From the NCBI GenBank assembly GCA_958510875.1, contig OY294069.1:179907112-179971111 (forward strand): a stretch of DNA of 64,000 nucleotides, given 5' to 3'. The stretch comes from Endomychus coccineus (taxonomy: Eukaryota; Arthropoda; Insecta; Coleoptera; Endomychidae). The position numbers and the translations under genes are program-made. Of this stretch, positions 10,056 to 22,529 are shown one piece after another. Under the pieces are notes generated by a model. It was not told the DNA's origin. It was given only the letters and a program-made list of their open reading frames with translations, and did not search any database. Position 1 is the stretch's first letter. Every line of letters begins with the position of its first letter.

Positions 10056-12899
10056 TTACCAACCTAATGTATAACTTCAGGGATAATATTAGGTAGATGG
10101 TTAGTGGAATTTTACCCAATTAGGTTAAACCTATCGATTCCACTAGCAAGCGATGCTAAGATTATCATAAAAGTTATATATTAAGCTAGCTGTTTTTCAA
10201 AAATTAAATGGAATCAGCCATTACGTGATAAAAATCCATTCTGAACTAGAATACAATAACTATTAAAAGTTCGACTTTCACTTTTTGACAAATAAATCAG
10301 ATTATAGTTTAGCTAACACAGTAACATCTTCAAACAAATATTAAAAAATAATTTGTAATAGTTTTTTGAAGCATCTACTGTGTAAGCTAAGCTATAGCCA
10401 CATTTATTCATCAAACTAAAGAAAATCGAACATTTAATATACATTTTATTTGAATTTAGCTTTTTTCCTTAGTAGGTTAGTACTATATTCTTCAACTAAC
10501 ACATCTGCTACGTATTCTGGTTGTGGCTTATTCTTTTTTACCAAAATCGACAACAATGGTTTCAAGGTGTTACGATAATGTAAGTTCATCATTCCTACTC
10601 AACCATTCTTGTATATTGCATTTCTTGGAGGTGCATGTTGGCAGTTTATTCATTATCCACAACGATGATGGTGGTTCTTCTAAATTCACATAAAGTTGGA
10701 ATTCAAAACTATTTAGCATTTCACCATATAATCCTTTGTTTTCGAAGAAAATATTGGTTCTTCCCTAGGAATAAAATCTGCGTGAAGTACCTACAATATA
10801 CACTTCACACTGCACCACCAACATTCATCGTTACCACAGTTTCAGAGCTAGAATTTTGCCAGGAATGACCGACAGTACCATATTTGAAGATCCATGGCCC
10901 GTCGAGATAAACAAATAGGCGTATTTACACCTTCATTTTTCAGTTTGATAAGCTAGAATTGCAGTCCTAGGAAAAATTACTTTTGTACTTTTGAATTTTA
11001 ATTCTTCAAAATTTAGATTCACAACAAACTTTCATTGAATAAATCTACAATCTGAAGTGAATTGGTTGTGAAGTAACCAAGTATAACGTCATTTCTTTCT
11101 TAAAGTGAACAACGTTCATGACAGTATGAGAGCACTAATTATTCCATCAAAGTTGTAGCTCTCCAAGCTTTTCCATCAGAAAATAATGAGACCACAATAG
11201 GAAGCATTTGTGATAAATCTAAGAAAACTGAAAGAAAATAATTTTCATTTTTAAAACAGTTCATAGCCATTGTAAATTGTAGATGAGAATTATTTCCAGT
11301 AAAATACACGCAAATCGATCGTAAGTATATCTGCAGGATATTATAGGATTATGAATCACAATCATTGGACACATCAATATTGACTCGTGTGTATTTCCCC
11401 CACAATTCATTTCCATTAAAGGCATAGGTAATAACTATGATTCTAAATGAGTAACCATGCATCAAACTATTGCTATTGTATGCCAATCGACACGGAAAAA
11501 AACTGTTAACCGGGTTTTCCGAGTCTAATGTTATTTATTAACATTATATAATATGCAGGAAATACCATAACGTATGAACATTCATCTTCCATGTAGAGAA
11601 GTTATTGTTTGCTGATTGCGTTACCAATAACGGACGAACATTAATGATCTGCTTGATTCAAAAAATAATTGATGAAAAACACTGCTTCATAGTTTTTATT
11701 GCAGGAATTATTATTATTATAGTAACATTATTCAACATCAACACAAATAGTTTAACTTAGAATATACGGAAAACAATACGAAAAATGTAGTTTAAAGAAT
11801 TATCTTGCTTGTGAAAACCATTTTTTAAATTGATCTCAACATTTATTGAACAACGATGTCATCTCATTAAATGTAGAGGAAGTGGAAAATCTAATTCACA
11901 TTATTACTATAAAGAATAATCAGCGCCTTGATGATCATGATTCTTGCGATAACTATTCTACATAACAGTACATAAGCTTCCGGTGTTCATCACCAGTCAG
12001 GAATTCAAAGCTTTGGTGTATGTTTCACTTCAAAAGATGCGTCAAAATTATTGCTCTTCAATCAAAGGGAGCCACAAGCGTGTTTCTGTGGCCTAACACT
12101 GTGATTGCGCTTCACATTATAGTTGTTCTATGGTTGTATCTAACGACATGCGATGCTAGGAAGCCTCCTGACACTCACTACACTGTCCGTTCACGACAGT
12201 AACTCGCGATAGAAGCACTGTTATACATAGATTTGAGAATATTTTATAGCTCGTACTATTCTACGAATAACGAAATAAATTTACTGTACATACTTCTATT
12301 CAACTCTAGTTCTAGCGTCATCTTTAGATGATAATTTTATGCTCACCACAAAAGAAAATCGTTCGGATGCAACATATTTTATAGCCTAGCTAGACGTCTG
12401 ACAGGCGCGCTCAGAATAGAACGTCCTTTTATTCCCATCTTCACCGAATATGGCTCACACTCAATAAATCACTAAACATCTATCATTTAAACAAAATCTG
12501 AACGTTGGGAAGTTGTGAGACAAAGTTACAAACGACGTTTGACATGTGTATAATATGGTGGATGCGTCGGACAAATAATAAAAATTTCCTGTTTGTGTTT
12601 TCATACCATTCATCCAACAGAACTGACTTGTGAAATGTAGTAAGTGGTATCGTGGATTCGAGGGCAGTCGATATCTCGTTTCCTCATAATTCCTATACCT
12701 ACGTTATTTAGAATCGACTTAATCGTTAATTCCTCTTGTCCCTATACGAACGGCATTCTGATCCTTCCGAAAATTCCTCCGGGCTTGAATTCCAGTTATT
12801 ATATACCTTTGTTGAAATAGAGCACAGCGGCTCGTAACTAGGATTATAGGATATCGATATCACCTTACCCGTGCATTTATTATGTCGTTCAATTTACAG
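10056..12899 (+). other. dnc intron without recognised element
   Basis: Rest of the 4,094-base intron 8806-12899. Open frames at 10635-10868 and 12020-12202 lack family features; the second codes a hydrophobic stretch (VIALHIIVVLWLYLTT) that looks like a membrane segment but has no other support. The region ends with the acceptor 'caatttacag'. In PDE4 genes short-form promoters lie between the UCR1 and UCR2 exons; none is evident here. Confidence 0.55.
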
Positions 12900-13012
12900 A
12901 TGAATCGTATATGAAGATGGCCATGGAAACAATGGAAGAACTAGACTGGTGCCTAGATCAACTTGAGACCATTCAAACGCACAGATCCGTTTCCGACATG
13001 GCTTCATCAAAG
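12900..13012 (+). CDS. dnc: dunce cAMP phosphodiesterase, UCR2 exon
   Basis: A 113-base exon between 'caatttacag' and 'tcaaag|gtaagg'. It begins by completing an Asp codon, then 37 codons that include [19 protein letters not shown] followed by SDMASSK: the N-terminal half of UCR2, one of the most conserved PDE4 segments. UCR2 packs over the catalytic pocket and couples to UCR1. The exon ends in phase 0. The next conserved block (FKRMLN...) and the whole catalytic domain with its metal-binding histidines were looked for downstream and not seen, so the following intron extends beyond this window. Confidence 0.94.
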
Positions 13013-13230
13013 GTAAGGTTTTCATGATTTCACTTTTCTAATATGAATGTTCTTTCCTGAATATCAAACATCCTTCCGATACGTTTCAGTCGAGATGAAA
13101 CTGGGAGTATATGATGCTTCGTAAGGATTGTTATTTCCCTTGACGATTGTAACATATCTTGGGATGTTGAATGCCTATTCAAATTCGATGTGGAGAAAAT
13201 ATCTAGAATTAGAGTTCAACTGGTCTTTAC

Positions 13231-13668
13231 TTGTTTGAAATCCACCATATTACAAATAAAGACTACACTGTAAGAAGATACCGAAAAAAAACTTTCATTA
13301 TAATAATAAAAGAAAACGCAACATTTACTATGAGTGAAACTTCAGAGGCATTGACACTACGTGTGTATCAAGATCATTTTTCTTGCAATAACAACATTTT
13401 TAGCACATCGGACGGTCTTGCCATGGGTTCGCCACTTGGTCCTATTTTAGCAGAAGTTTTCATCAATAATATCGAAGAGAGCAGCCATAAACATGTATTC
13501 AGTAGCAAATTTCTCTATTGGACAAGATACCTAGATTATATATTAGTATGTTTCATGCAAACCGAACGACAATTAGATTCATTTGTTGAATTCATCACCA
13601 AAATTTATCCTAAAATTCAATTCGCTCCCGAAGTAGAAGTTCTTATACATGTCCCAAAGAATAAATAA
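13231..13668 (+). pseudogene. Penelope-like reverse transcriptase fragment
   Basis: The open frame from about 13330 contains SDGLAMGSPLGPILAEVFIN, the palm motif of PLE reverse transcriptases, then a segment ending WTRYLDYILVCF. In the family this second motif is RYVDDI; here both the V and the second catalytic Asp are changed (YLDY), so the copy is dead. A further stretch resembling the thumb start (VEFITKIYPKIQFAPEVE) follows before the stop. The fingers and the GIY-YIG domain are missing. It lies 0.3 kb after the UCR2 exon in the same orientation. The first 30 or so codons are probably flanking sequence. Confidence 0.75.
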
Positions 13669-14799
13669 GACTTTCGTTTTACTATCTGTATTGCTGCATT
13701 TTGCCGTAATGTACAGGTGACCAGTTGCAATATAGGCCCTGGCTTATGACGTCACGATCGAGCGTCCGGCCTTAAACTATAGAGGATGTTGTCTGATCTG
13801 CAAGGTTAGTGTAGAGTGGAAGTGGTGGAGGAAATCCGTATACGACTTGTTCAAGAATTTTCACGCTTTGGAACGTATAACAAGTAATGGTGGAAAAAGA
13901 CGGATTAATATTGTTTACGAGATTTTCGGCACATATTCATCTCGTAGAATCCACCGCGAATCCCGAATGAAGCTTATTGGAAAAAATGTATTGAACGCTG
14001 AACTGCAAATTGCTTTACACGCTCGAACAAAAGCAATTGTACCACTGTGATGCCACATCAGAGCGAATATGGAAAATGCCGAAGGCGAATCGAATTTGCG
14101 TAATGTGTTGTTAAAGAGGATTGTTGAAAATCCACTTTTACGTATTTCGAATTGTGAATATCGATACATCTACCACGAGCATATTTCGAAATGAATTTGC
14201 GCCCGATTGGAAGAATGGTCAAAGAGAATTATGATCAAGGCTATCCTGTGCACAAGGCGTTTTCGAATAAAACTTCATTGGAAATGAACAATAGTATTTT
14301 CGCTTTTGTCATTCGACTGTGTATCATATCGAATAGGTTGTGACATATTTATTAGAAACACTTCAAAACTATTAAGAATACCCACTTCGTACTTCGACGT
14401 TTTTTTCCTTTTTACTTTATCTTCGAAAACAGTATCGAAACATACGAAAATTTGAATCTGAGGAAAACGTGCTGGAAACATGAAGTATACAAAACACACT
14501 GTGACGCCAGGATTCTACTCTTACCGTTGAAAATATGGGCAACCCTATATTCGTTCACCCAATATGTTACAACCATACCATGATAGCTTCAACTAATTGC
14601 ACACATAAAAATTATGTGAGTGATAAGAGGTAACAGATTAGGTATTATGCATAGTTCAATAATCTTTAGAGAAATATAGACAATACAAGCGGCATTTAAT
14701 GTAATACTGAAAAGAGATTTCAGCATCTCATCTTTGCTAACTAACAGAAATTGATAATTAATTTTTCCCTGACATACAAAATTGATCTATCTTTTATAG
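13669..14799. other. unassigned intronic sequence with coding-like stretch
   Basis: From about 13790 to 14260 the plus strand is less AT-rich and has consecutive open frames (13847-14050, then continuing after one stop) with a codon-like texture, but no motif I recognise. It could be a decayed transposon. A perfect TGACGTCA octamer is at 13747-13754. The rest is featureless. Confidence 0.4.
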
Positions 14800-14858
14800 A
14801 TAAGAAATAATCAGCATTATTCACTAAAAAAACTATTAAAGTCCTCAGGACCTTTCGG
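14800..14858 (-). repeat. Penelope-like family 1 tail end
   Basis: Minus-strand 'ccgaaaggtcctgaggacttt' followed by the tail to 'gaataatgctgattatttcttat'. Only the last 60 bases remain. Confidence 0.6.
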
Positions 14859-14987
14859 ATCTTGATTAAATATTATTTCTTGAGCGGAAAAAACTTTACG
14901 TAAACCAAAGCATTGCTTGGTAAACATAATGGGGGCTCTTAACCATCGATTGGAACGATTCACATTTGACTTGCTGATCCTCGTTAT

Positions 14988-15243
14988 AGTAGCATGTCCA
15001 CAAAGAAAGCCGAACGTTCTGGTCGTCCAATTGAGGTTACAACGCCAGAAATCGTCTATAAAATCCATGGTATGATATTGAACTGAAGGCGAGCTATAGT
15101 GCACAAGATAGCTGAAGCTATGGTCATCTCTATGGTCATCTCAAACGAACGACCACGCATTGGCGCACTGGTCCACAGTCACAATGGCGAAATTGCATGA
15201 ATTGCGCTACGAATTGATTCGTCATCCACGATATTCTGTAACG
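14988..15243 (+). pseudogene. internally deleted mariner transposase remnant
   Basis: Plus-strand codons read KAERSGRPIEVTTPEIV and HKIAEAM, the N-terminal helix-turn-helix region of irritans-type mariners (the family reads RSGRP...V.KIH), followed after a deletion by VTMAKLHELRYELIRHPRYS, which is the segment before the third catalytic Asp. The DDE core between them is missing and a stop interrupts the first part. No TIRs are attached. Confidence 0.75.
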
Positions 15244-17135
15244 TTCCGCCGAGCGTTGAGTTTTTATAATAATAAATCTGAACTTAAATTAAATTAGATT
15301 TAATATTCCCAGATGAGTGAATAGGTTCGGAGTCCTATCTCACTGCTTGTAACACTTGAACTTGTAACAGTCGGCTGGGTATTATTTCAGGTAACGTTAA
15401 TACCTCATCGACGTGTTATATGAATTTTAAAATTGTTTGTTGGAACCTGTTCGGGTATCAGAGATCTTAGTTGATCCATGTACTCTTAAGGTTCTTTTAA
15501 GCTGCCACCACTAGGCGTATATTTCAGTCCACCTAGAAGCTGTTTTTTAACTACTTTGATCACTTGATCTCTTTCAAGGGACCGCCTCGTACAATTACTT
15601 ATACTTATATCTTCATATCTATTCAAGCGCAAATTTTGATGGACGCATTCGCTGATAGGTGATTAGGAATCACCAGTTAAACTCGTAGATCAAATTTAAA
15701 AAAATAAATATATATTGAATAAAACAAAATTAACAAAAAATTTGATACATTAACCAACGACGAACGATTATAACATTAATCCAGAATTTGGTTGAAGGAA
15801 TAATAGCATAGATCTAAAAACGTCTAATTCAGGTTCACCCCAAAATGGGAACCTGTTATACCATTATCAATGTCGCTAGTTCTACCCCTTTCGCCAGCGA
15901 GCGAGTTCCTGCCAGGATCTCTGGAGAGTTTGAATCAAAAGAAAGACTAATTAGCACACACGGAACAGTGATCGGTTTCGCGCTCGATCACGCCGATGAT
16001 TGATAAATAATGTTAAAAAAATTGAAGAATTCCTCCCTTTCTGGTAAGCTGGGGTAAACCTAACGACATGATGCTCTACCATTTCCCGTAAGTAATCTCC
16101 GATAAGCGGAATTTGTATAGACACTCAAAATAGCCTGAATGGCAGGAAAAAAATTATATTAACAAATAAAACAGTGGCGGGCGGAACATGATCTGAATGG
16201 TAAATAACCACATTATATTATATTACCGATTCCGAGGTTGAAGTCAATATAACAGTTGTTCTTTGGCAATCAAAATGCACTTACCCTGTTGGTCTAATAA
16301 CACCATTTCATCTCGACCCCTTGTAGAAATACGCACAAAGGATTTAAACACTCGGTTTCTACATCGGATTAAATTTGTTATGATAGAAAATTGTCACAAA
16401 ATGATTTTTAAATAAGGGTACAAATACTTTACGCGTGACGCGAAAGACGCGAACAAGTCCAGCACTGCTTTAGCCCCCCAAGGATGTATAACCCTTGTTG
16501 CATTGTTAATTTAATATCTATGAATTTCTTGAACTTGATTTGTATATTCTGGACAAACATTATATTAATTGATTTGATTTAATGCAACAATGAGCATCCC
16601 TGTGGACATAAAGCAAGCTGGCCTTACCGACTAGTACCTGGTGGAGAACTAACTGAGAAGGTGGTTGAGAACTGCCTTTTTTTCTCAAAGTAATTGGTTT
16701 TTATGAAATCATTGAAGCGGAGGGCCACCCCACGCTCAATCTTAGAAAATATGTTCAATTTCGAATTCCGGGATCAGAACACGCCCATGAAATATAACAA
16801 CAGCCAATAGGAATCTAACTAGGCGAAAGAATTGCTCTGTTCAATTCCACGTAAACTTTTCCTGACTCAGGGAAAAAAGTACCATTGACCTCGTGCCGTG
16901 CTTACGTTTGTAAAACATGGTTCATGGCTGACCGGCCAATGATACAGGAAAGAGGACTCAGATTACCGTCGCTAGGTCCGTCTGGTATATCGTGTTCAAG
17001 ATATAATAATTTATAAAATTTTCAATTTGAATTTAAATCAATATTATTCAAAGTCCCCAAAACAAAAAGTAATAATCCGTCGGATTATTACAATTCTCCA
17101 GATTTCGCCCGCTGTAATTTTCATATATTTTCAAT
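15244..17135. other. no gene or element recognised
   Basis: AT-rich intronic sequence. Nothing longer than short chance frames. The stretch 15830-16000 is slightly less AT-rich without a recognisable product. Confidence 0.5.
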
Positions 17136-17332
17136 AGCTCGGCGGGAAGATAGTTGGCTCCAAAGATGAGGTCATCACTGAAACAAACTCCTGTTTTGAA
17201 GTAATGTCGAAATCGTATTATTTGGACGAAGTGTATCGGGCCACAAGGATTATGTTGAGAAATAAAATAAGTTTTGACCAAATAAATCATTTCTTTTTTC
17301 ATTTTTCTGAGTCTCTTCACCTTGCCCTCGTA
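17136..17332 (+). mobile_element. mariner 3' end with TIR
   Basis: Begins inside the last part of a mariner transposase ('ctcggcgggaagata', matching the WLGGKIF segment at 39170) and ends with 'ttcaccttgccctcgta', the reverse complement of the terminus at 40615. Frame is broken. Everything 5' of the WLGGK codons is missing. Confidence 0.75.
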
Positions 17333-18111
17333 CAACCCTTTTCTTGCACCACTTCTGTATAGAAAGTTTCAAATAATAACTCGTCGATTAAGTTGCTGAT
17401 AACAGAATGAAGTTTCTCAAAAAATATTCTACTGTTATTGTAACGAACAATGGTAACTATATGGTGAAACATAAGTTGATAGCGTGTTCAAACTCGAATT
17501 CTGTTAACGTCCCTAGGCGTATTGTCTTAAGAAGGCATACAATACGACTACTTTTCGAAGTTGAAGTTTAGAATAGGTATTCGTATGATCGTTTGAGTAT
17601 CAAAGCACACGCTTTATGCTGCCTCAGAATAATGCACAAAACTTTTTATATTTCTCTTGAACCGTTGATTGTATTGGAAACGTGATATCAAATATTCAGT
17701 TACTTCTCATCGTTCCTCGAAGTAACAATAAGAGGAAGGTAATTAGAAAGGTCCTGGATTACAAGCCTGGAAATCAATTCCGAATAATGGCTTGCTGAAA
17801 TTGGATATTTCTTCTATCTGGATTTATATGTCTCTCTTCCACACCGAAAAATAAGAAAGGAAATGATCCGTGACGTAAGGTTGCGATTTCATTGTTTTCA
17901 TATAAATGTTTAGCAGGATATCTGAGAATGTATATTCACTTCATAATAAATCTTAGCTGGCTTCAATCCTATGTCACTGAGAAGCCAATATATTATTTCT
18001 AATATAATCAGATCAGACGTCATAACTGCTACCTAAGGAGTTGTCTAAGGATCTCATCTCGGCCCTTTATTATTTCATATTTTATAAACGATATCTTCAC
18101 TATATGTAAGA
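17333..18111. other. no gene or element recognised
   Basis: AT-rich sequence between a mariner end and a Penelope-like copy; nothing identifiable on either strand. Confidence 0.5.
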
Positions 18112-18640
18112 TATAAACACCCTTATCCACTTAAAATACTATTAAAGTACTGAGGACCTTTCGTCTACCGAGTAGCCATCATCAGAGTGAACTAAATTAT
18201 AAATCAAAATGTGACTGTTTTAATACTATTTGGGGATGATGTAAACAATACATTACCCTCAGCTGAAGATAAATCAGAATTTGATGAACTGCTTTTTCGC
18301 TAATACATTTCCATCTAAATTACCTACATATTTGTCAGTACTGTGTTTTAAAAGTGATAAACTTTCTTGAAAAATGGTGTGACCTGTATTCAAAATATGT
18401 TCGTTTACCTTTGATTTTTGACCTCTATTTTTCTTTATATTAAATGTTCCTTATAACGAGTTAAAATATTCCTCCTAGTTTGACCCACATAGCATTTTGA
18501 ACACGACTCACAATCGATTTTGTAAATCCCGGATTTGTCGAAATCGGAAACTGTATCAAAGGTGTTGCCTAAACGGTTCTTATATCTATAAACTAGCTGT
18601 ATTGCAAATTTAGAAAACAAACAATGGAATTTATCAATTG
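18112..18640 (-). pseudogene. Penelope-like family 1: GIY-YIG endonuclease end and tail
   Basis: On the minus strand 18620-18435 is open and encodes SGIYKIDCESCSKCYVGQTR followed by RNILTRYKEHL: the GIY...YVG core of the GIY-YIG nuclease with the Cys pair typical of Penelope-like elements. Downstream (lower coordinates) come the C-terminal extension, broken by frameshifts, and the family tail down to about 18112. The reverse transcriptase that should precede it at higher coordinates is absent. This copy links the anonymous tails in the window to PLEs. Confidence 0.8.
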
Positions 18641-19129
18641 CTGAAGAATGATAAGTGAAACTTTTGAATTTTATTGAAGTATTTGAAGATAATGGCTGTA
18701 ATGTTGAAAAAAGGTTTTACTGATTCAAAAGGCAGCGTATTTATTAATCAACTTAATCGAAATATAAATGAGTAAAGACAAAGTATCTAGTTTTCTTTCA
18801 ACCATTCACTCTAAGTTACTATATAGTGAATGCGTAATGACTAAATGATCAATACATTTGTCATGAAGTACCAAATACAACTATTGATGAACGAGCCGTT
18901 TTACATTAACAGGTATTGTGTTAATGATATGATAAAACAATTACTATGTTTCGTCATTTCTCACGAATGCGCTTTGTGGATTACAAAACTATTATGTATG
19001 CTATTCGATTAGCATCTACCATTCACAGTTTCAAGTTTCACTTGCCGACTTACTAGGGAATTCTTGAATCATCGTTTACGGATAGATGCTGGATCATAGG
19101 AACACGACTATATGTTGTTTTCTCTTATA

Positions 19130-19240
19130 TACGAGGGCAAGGTGAAAAATCCCTGAAAAATGAAACAGATGGCGCCACAATCGAAAATCTCATGTGCCAT
19201 CTTTAACTAGAACACATTAAAATGTTCAGACTGTCAACTA
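19130..19240 (+). mobile_element. mariner-like terminal end without transposase
   Basis: 'tacgagggcaaggtgaaaa' is identical to the start of the 40615 mariner terminus; the subterminal part resembles 8241-8325. It ends about 100 bases before an unrelated Tc1/mariner insertion. Confidence 0.6.
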
Positions 19241-19344
19241 ATGTACAATAGATAGTACCCTCATTATACGCTCACTGAATAATATACTATAAATATAATA
19301 GAATAAAACACTTTTACTTTGTTTTTATCACATGTATATTAATA

Positions 19345-20657
19345 CTGGGTTCCCCATAATAGACTACCCATTTCAATATTTGAATTAAAATTTTTTAGTT
19401 AACAAAACAAACTTTTTATTTTACTAAATTACAGCTAACTCTTTGGGATTTATGATAACTTATAAATATTTGGCTAATTTAATTTCCAACTTCAACACAT
19501 TTTTCAATATTAGATAAAAAGTGGTTCATTACACGGCGTAGCAAACCTTCGTCTATTCCTTCAACTTCTTCACGAATTTTGACTTTCAGTTCCTCGATTG
19601 TACCTGGACGACTCGCAAACACTTTGGCTTTTGAATATCTCCACAGGAAAAAATCGGATGCCGTTAAGTCGGGGGACCTCGAAGGCCAAGGCAAATCTCC
19701 GAATCGAGAAATGAGTCGGCCATTAAACATTTCTCGCAGAACCCTCATTGAGTTTCTGGCGGTATGAGTTGTTGGAATAGTAAGGCATTGTTTAGTAATC
19801 CTCGTCTATTTAATTCTGGAATGAGAAATGTCTCTAGCATATTAACGTAGCGCTCGGATGTTACTGTTACAGCGCGGTTATTTTCATCCCCAAAAGAATA
19901 AGGGCCAATAATACCAAAAGATCCTAATCCACACCACACAACAACTTTTGGATTATGGAGGTTCTGTGTAATTGCTCCTTGATGTAAATCCAAAAATGCT
20001 TGACAAAATGAAAACCTTGTTTCTTTATCTTGATTGCTAAGGTGCTGTGCCATTTGGTATTTATAGGGATGAAATTTTAAATCCCTTTGAAGAATTCGAT
20101 CTAAGCTTCCCTTCGATATTCCTATGATAAGGGTTTGTCGATTAGCAGATCTTTTAGGACTTCTCGTAAACGCAATTCTAACTCGTTCAATATTTTCTGG
20201 TGTACGAACTGATCTTCGACGTCTTCAAATTTTGTACAGAACCATTTTCACGCTAATGACGAACCCATAACTTAACAGTTTTACGATTTGGCGCGTGACC
20301 CCTATTGTTGTTATTAAACTGACGCTGGAATGCACGCCTAACTTCTTATATCGAATTGCTTCTTATGTAAGTTTCTACACAAAACACACGTTGTTGGACT
20401 GAGTAATCCATGAAAGTTCAAACGGATGTTGAAATGATGTCTCAAAGCAAAAAAATTAAATAATTATTGATGAAAACTAACTTCTCGTGGAAAAATGGCG
20501 TTCCACGATATTATTTGTGACAGGCGCGTACTTGATTGTTAATTTACTTAAATCCCAAACACTACAGAAGATAATCCCACAGAGAACAACCTATTTAGTT
20601 ATCTCGTAGGGAATTTATTAATAATATAAAATGGGTAGTCTATTATGGGGAACCCAG
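19345..20657 (-). mobile_element. Tc1/mariner element with 29-bp perfect TIRs
   Basis: 'ctgggttccccataatagac...' at 19345-19373 is the exact reverse complement of 20629-20657, and both ends are flanked by TA, the target of this superfamily. The length (1,313 bp) is normal for a full element. It encloses one decayed transposase gene on the minus strand. Beyond the TIRs the flanks are themselves inverted for about 40 bases ('aataaaacacttttactttg' on the left, its complement on the right), so it appears to have inserted near the centre of an older palindromic repeat. Confidence 0.9.
19479..20411 (-). pseudogene. Tc1/mariner-superfamily transposase, inactivated
   Basis: Starts at 20411 (MDYSVQQRVFCVETYI), followed by a helix-turn-helix region containing NRKTVKLWVR. 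In-frame stops occur near 20354 and in the WVRH stretch. The catalytic domain shows VVWCGLGSFGIIGPYSF with an Asp in the NPKVVVW block lost or changed, and later GDLPWPSRSPDLTASDFFLW, the third-Asp motif. The frame shifts near 19745. Length (about 310 codons) is near the family norm. The DFFLW ending and 'GTIEELK' segment place it in the insect group often called mariner/Tc3-like; the subgroup is uncertain. The element could only move if helped in trans. Confidence 0.85.
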
Positions 20658-20659
20658 TA

Positions 20660-20830
20660 TATGTGATAAAAAACAAAGTAAAAGTGTTTTATTTTGTTAT
20701 GTCAATATGATAAATTATCATAAAGTAATAACTTTCAGCATTGACTATACTATTACATTACTAGATTTCATATTGACACCTGCTGTCAGGTTGATTTTCG
20801 AAATATTTACACTAATATAACCTTTTTTTA
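20660..20830 (+). repeat. dispersed repeat, copy 1
   Basis: 'atgtgataaaaaacaaagtaaaagtgtttta' and the following 'atatgataaa.tatcataaa.taa' recur at 23308-23490. Its first 40 bases are mirrored on the other side of the Tc1/mariner insertion, which suggests a terminal inverted repeat of a MITE. Confidence 0.6.
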
Positions 20831-22529
20831 TACTTACAACTGCTGTCACATAAAGTAGCAAATATTTGCCACATATTAAACACATAAAATAAAGAGTGAC
20901 GTCAGATCTATGATGTCACTTTAATCTTTTAATTGAAATTTCGGACACTTCTGCAGGTTAAACATATGAGTGCTGATACATATTTATAACCAGAAAACAT
21001 TGTTGTCATTATGGTTCGATAGAATAGTATAATTTCATTTGGAAGACTTGAAATGGATGTGAAAATTACTACTTGAAACGCGACAACCGCGTTCCTATGT
21101 TCACCACTTTAGATCGATTTGCAAAATTTCAAATACATACGACCAATAGGAACGCCCCTATCGTCTCCACAAACACAAGCAACACCTCAAAAATTCTGTA
21201 GATCAATTCAGAAATGCTAAATACGAAAATCCGTAAAAATGTTTATAATAATTCGTTCATACTACTTATAGTTAGGGAGTCCTCGTAAATGTGAGTATGA
21301 TAATGAAAAATGCCATAATAAGAAAACATGAAACTATCAATTTTTGAGGAGGAACTAACGCTCTCAATAAAAAACAATCTCTTCATTCGTGATCTTGCAA
21401 TTCCGTTTGATGACGTATACTTCATATAAAATTGAAATATATGACGTCAACATTGTCCACATTTAAATATTCAGGATTTTATTGATTAATAAAAGGTATT
21501 TATCGCTAAATCGCAATTAATGACCATCTACATGTCGACTATTAAATTTTTGTTAAATATTTATATTCCACAGAGTTAAGATAAATTTAACAGAGTTGCT
21601 ATACGCGGTTGGTTCTGGTAGATGTAATGATCTCAAGGATTCTTGGAAGTAGTGAGAAAATATTATAAATATTTAGATCGGCAAATAGTACATAATTCCA
21701 TTATAATCCTTTAACCTCAAATTAAGTTTTTTAATGCGTCAGACGATATGCTTATAATTTAGATTTTTATTGCAATACTTTAGTTTCTAACATACACATA
21801 CAGTCAAACTAAGCATATAGATGAAACAGTTCCTTTACTTCGGTTCTACGAATAAACGAATGGATTGTTTCTTATTTTCACGTCACTTGTATTAGAAACG
21901 CTGTCCATTATTTTCAATAAGTAGATCAACCTTAACTGTATTTATTAATAATAATCACATTGCTCAAGGATGGAAAGTAAATAATTACATTGATTGCATT
22001 AATGAACACTTGTTGGTGTGGGTGTTAATAATCAGTACATTTTTTCCTTATAAACAGTATGCTACATGTAATAAGCTCCTGCAACATAAAAGATGTGTTG
22101 ATCCTTATCTGATTGTATAGAAAAAGAGGTAGAACTATCCAAATTGCTTGTGCAATAGTGAGTTGAACGTCTGGTTTTCGATATATGACGTTTTGATGTG
22201 GTAAAAGGGCAAATTGCATTGCTTTTGAGCGTGGTGCCCCAGTTACATGTGGTATTTTTGATCCATTCTCAGTTTTTCAGATAAAATTACACATATTTTA
22301 TTGAATCATAATGACAGCAGTGCTTTTATGAACCAAAGTGGTTGAATTTTGGTTAATAGGTGAAAGCCATCAATATCTTTCGTTTGAATTTTGTTTTGAG
22401 TCGAAAGGTGAATTTTTTGGCCCGCAATTGCAAAATTACGTTTTCTACGAAAAGAGCGATTGCAACGCCCCCTTTGCAAATATCAAGCAAATGGAAAACT
22501 CATATTGAAGTAAATACAAAATACTATTA
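20831..22529. other. no gene recognised; two CRE octamers
   Basis: Perfect TGACGTCA at 20897-20904 and 21442-21449. Otherwise AT-rich sequence with only chance frames. Confidence 0.5.

Noticed and set aside
12020..12202. 60-codon frame with a hydrophobic stretch between dnc exons
   Set aside because: No splice support in phase with dnc, no family resemblance, and of a length expected by chance.
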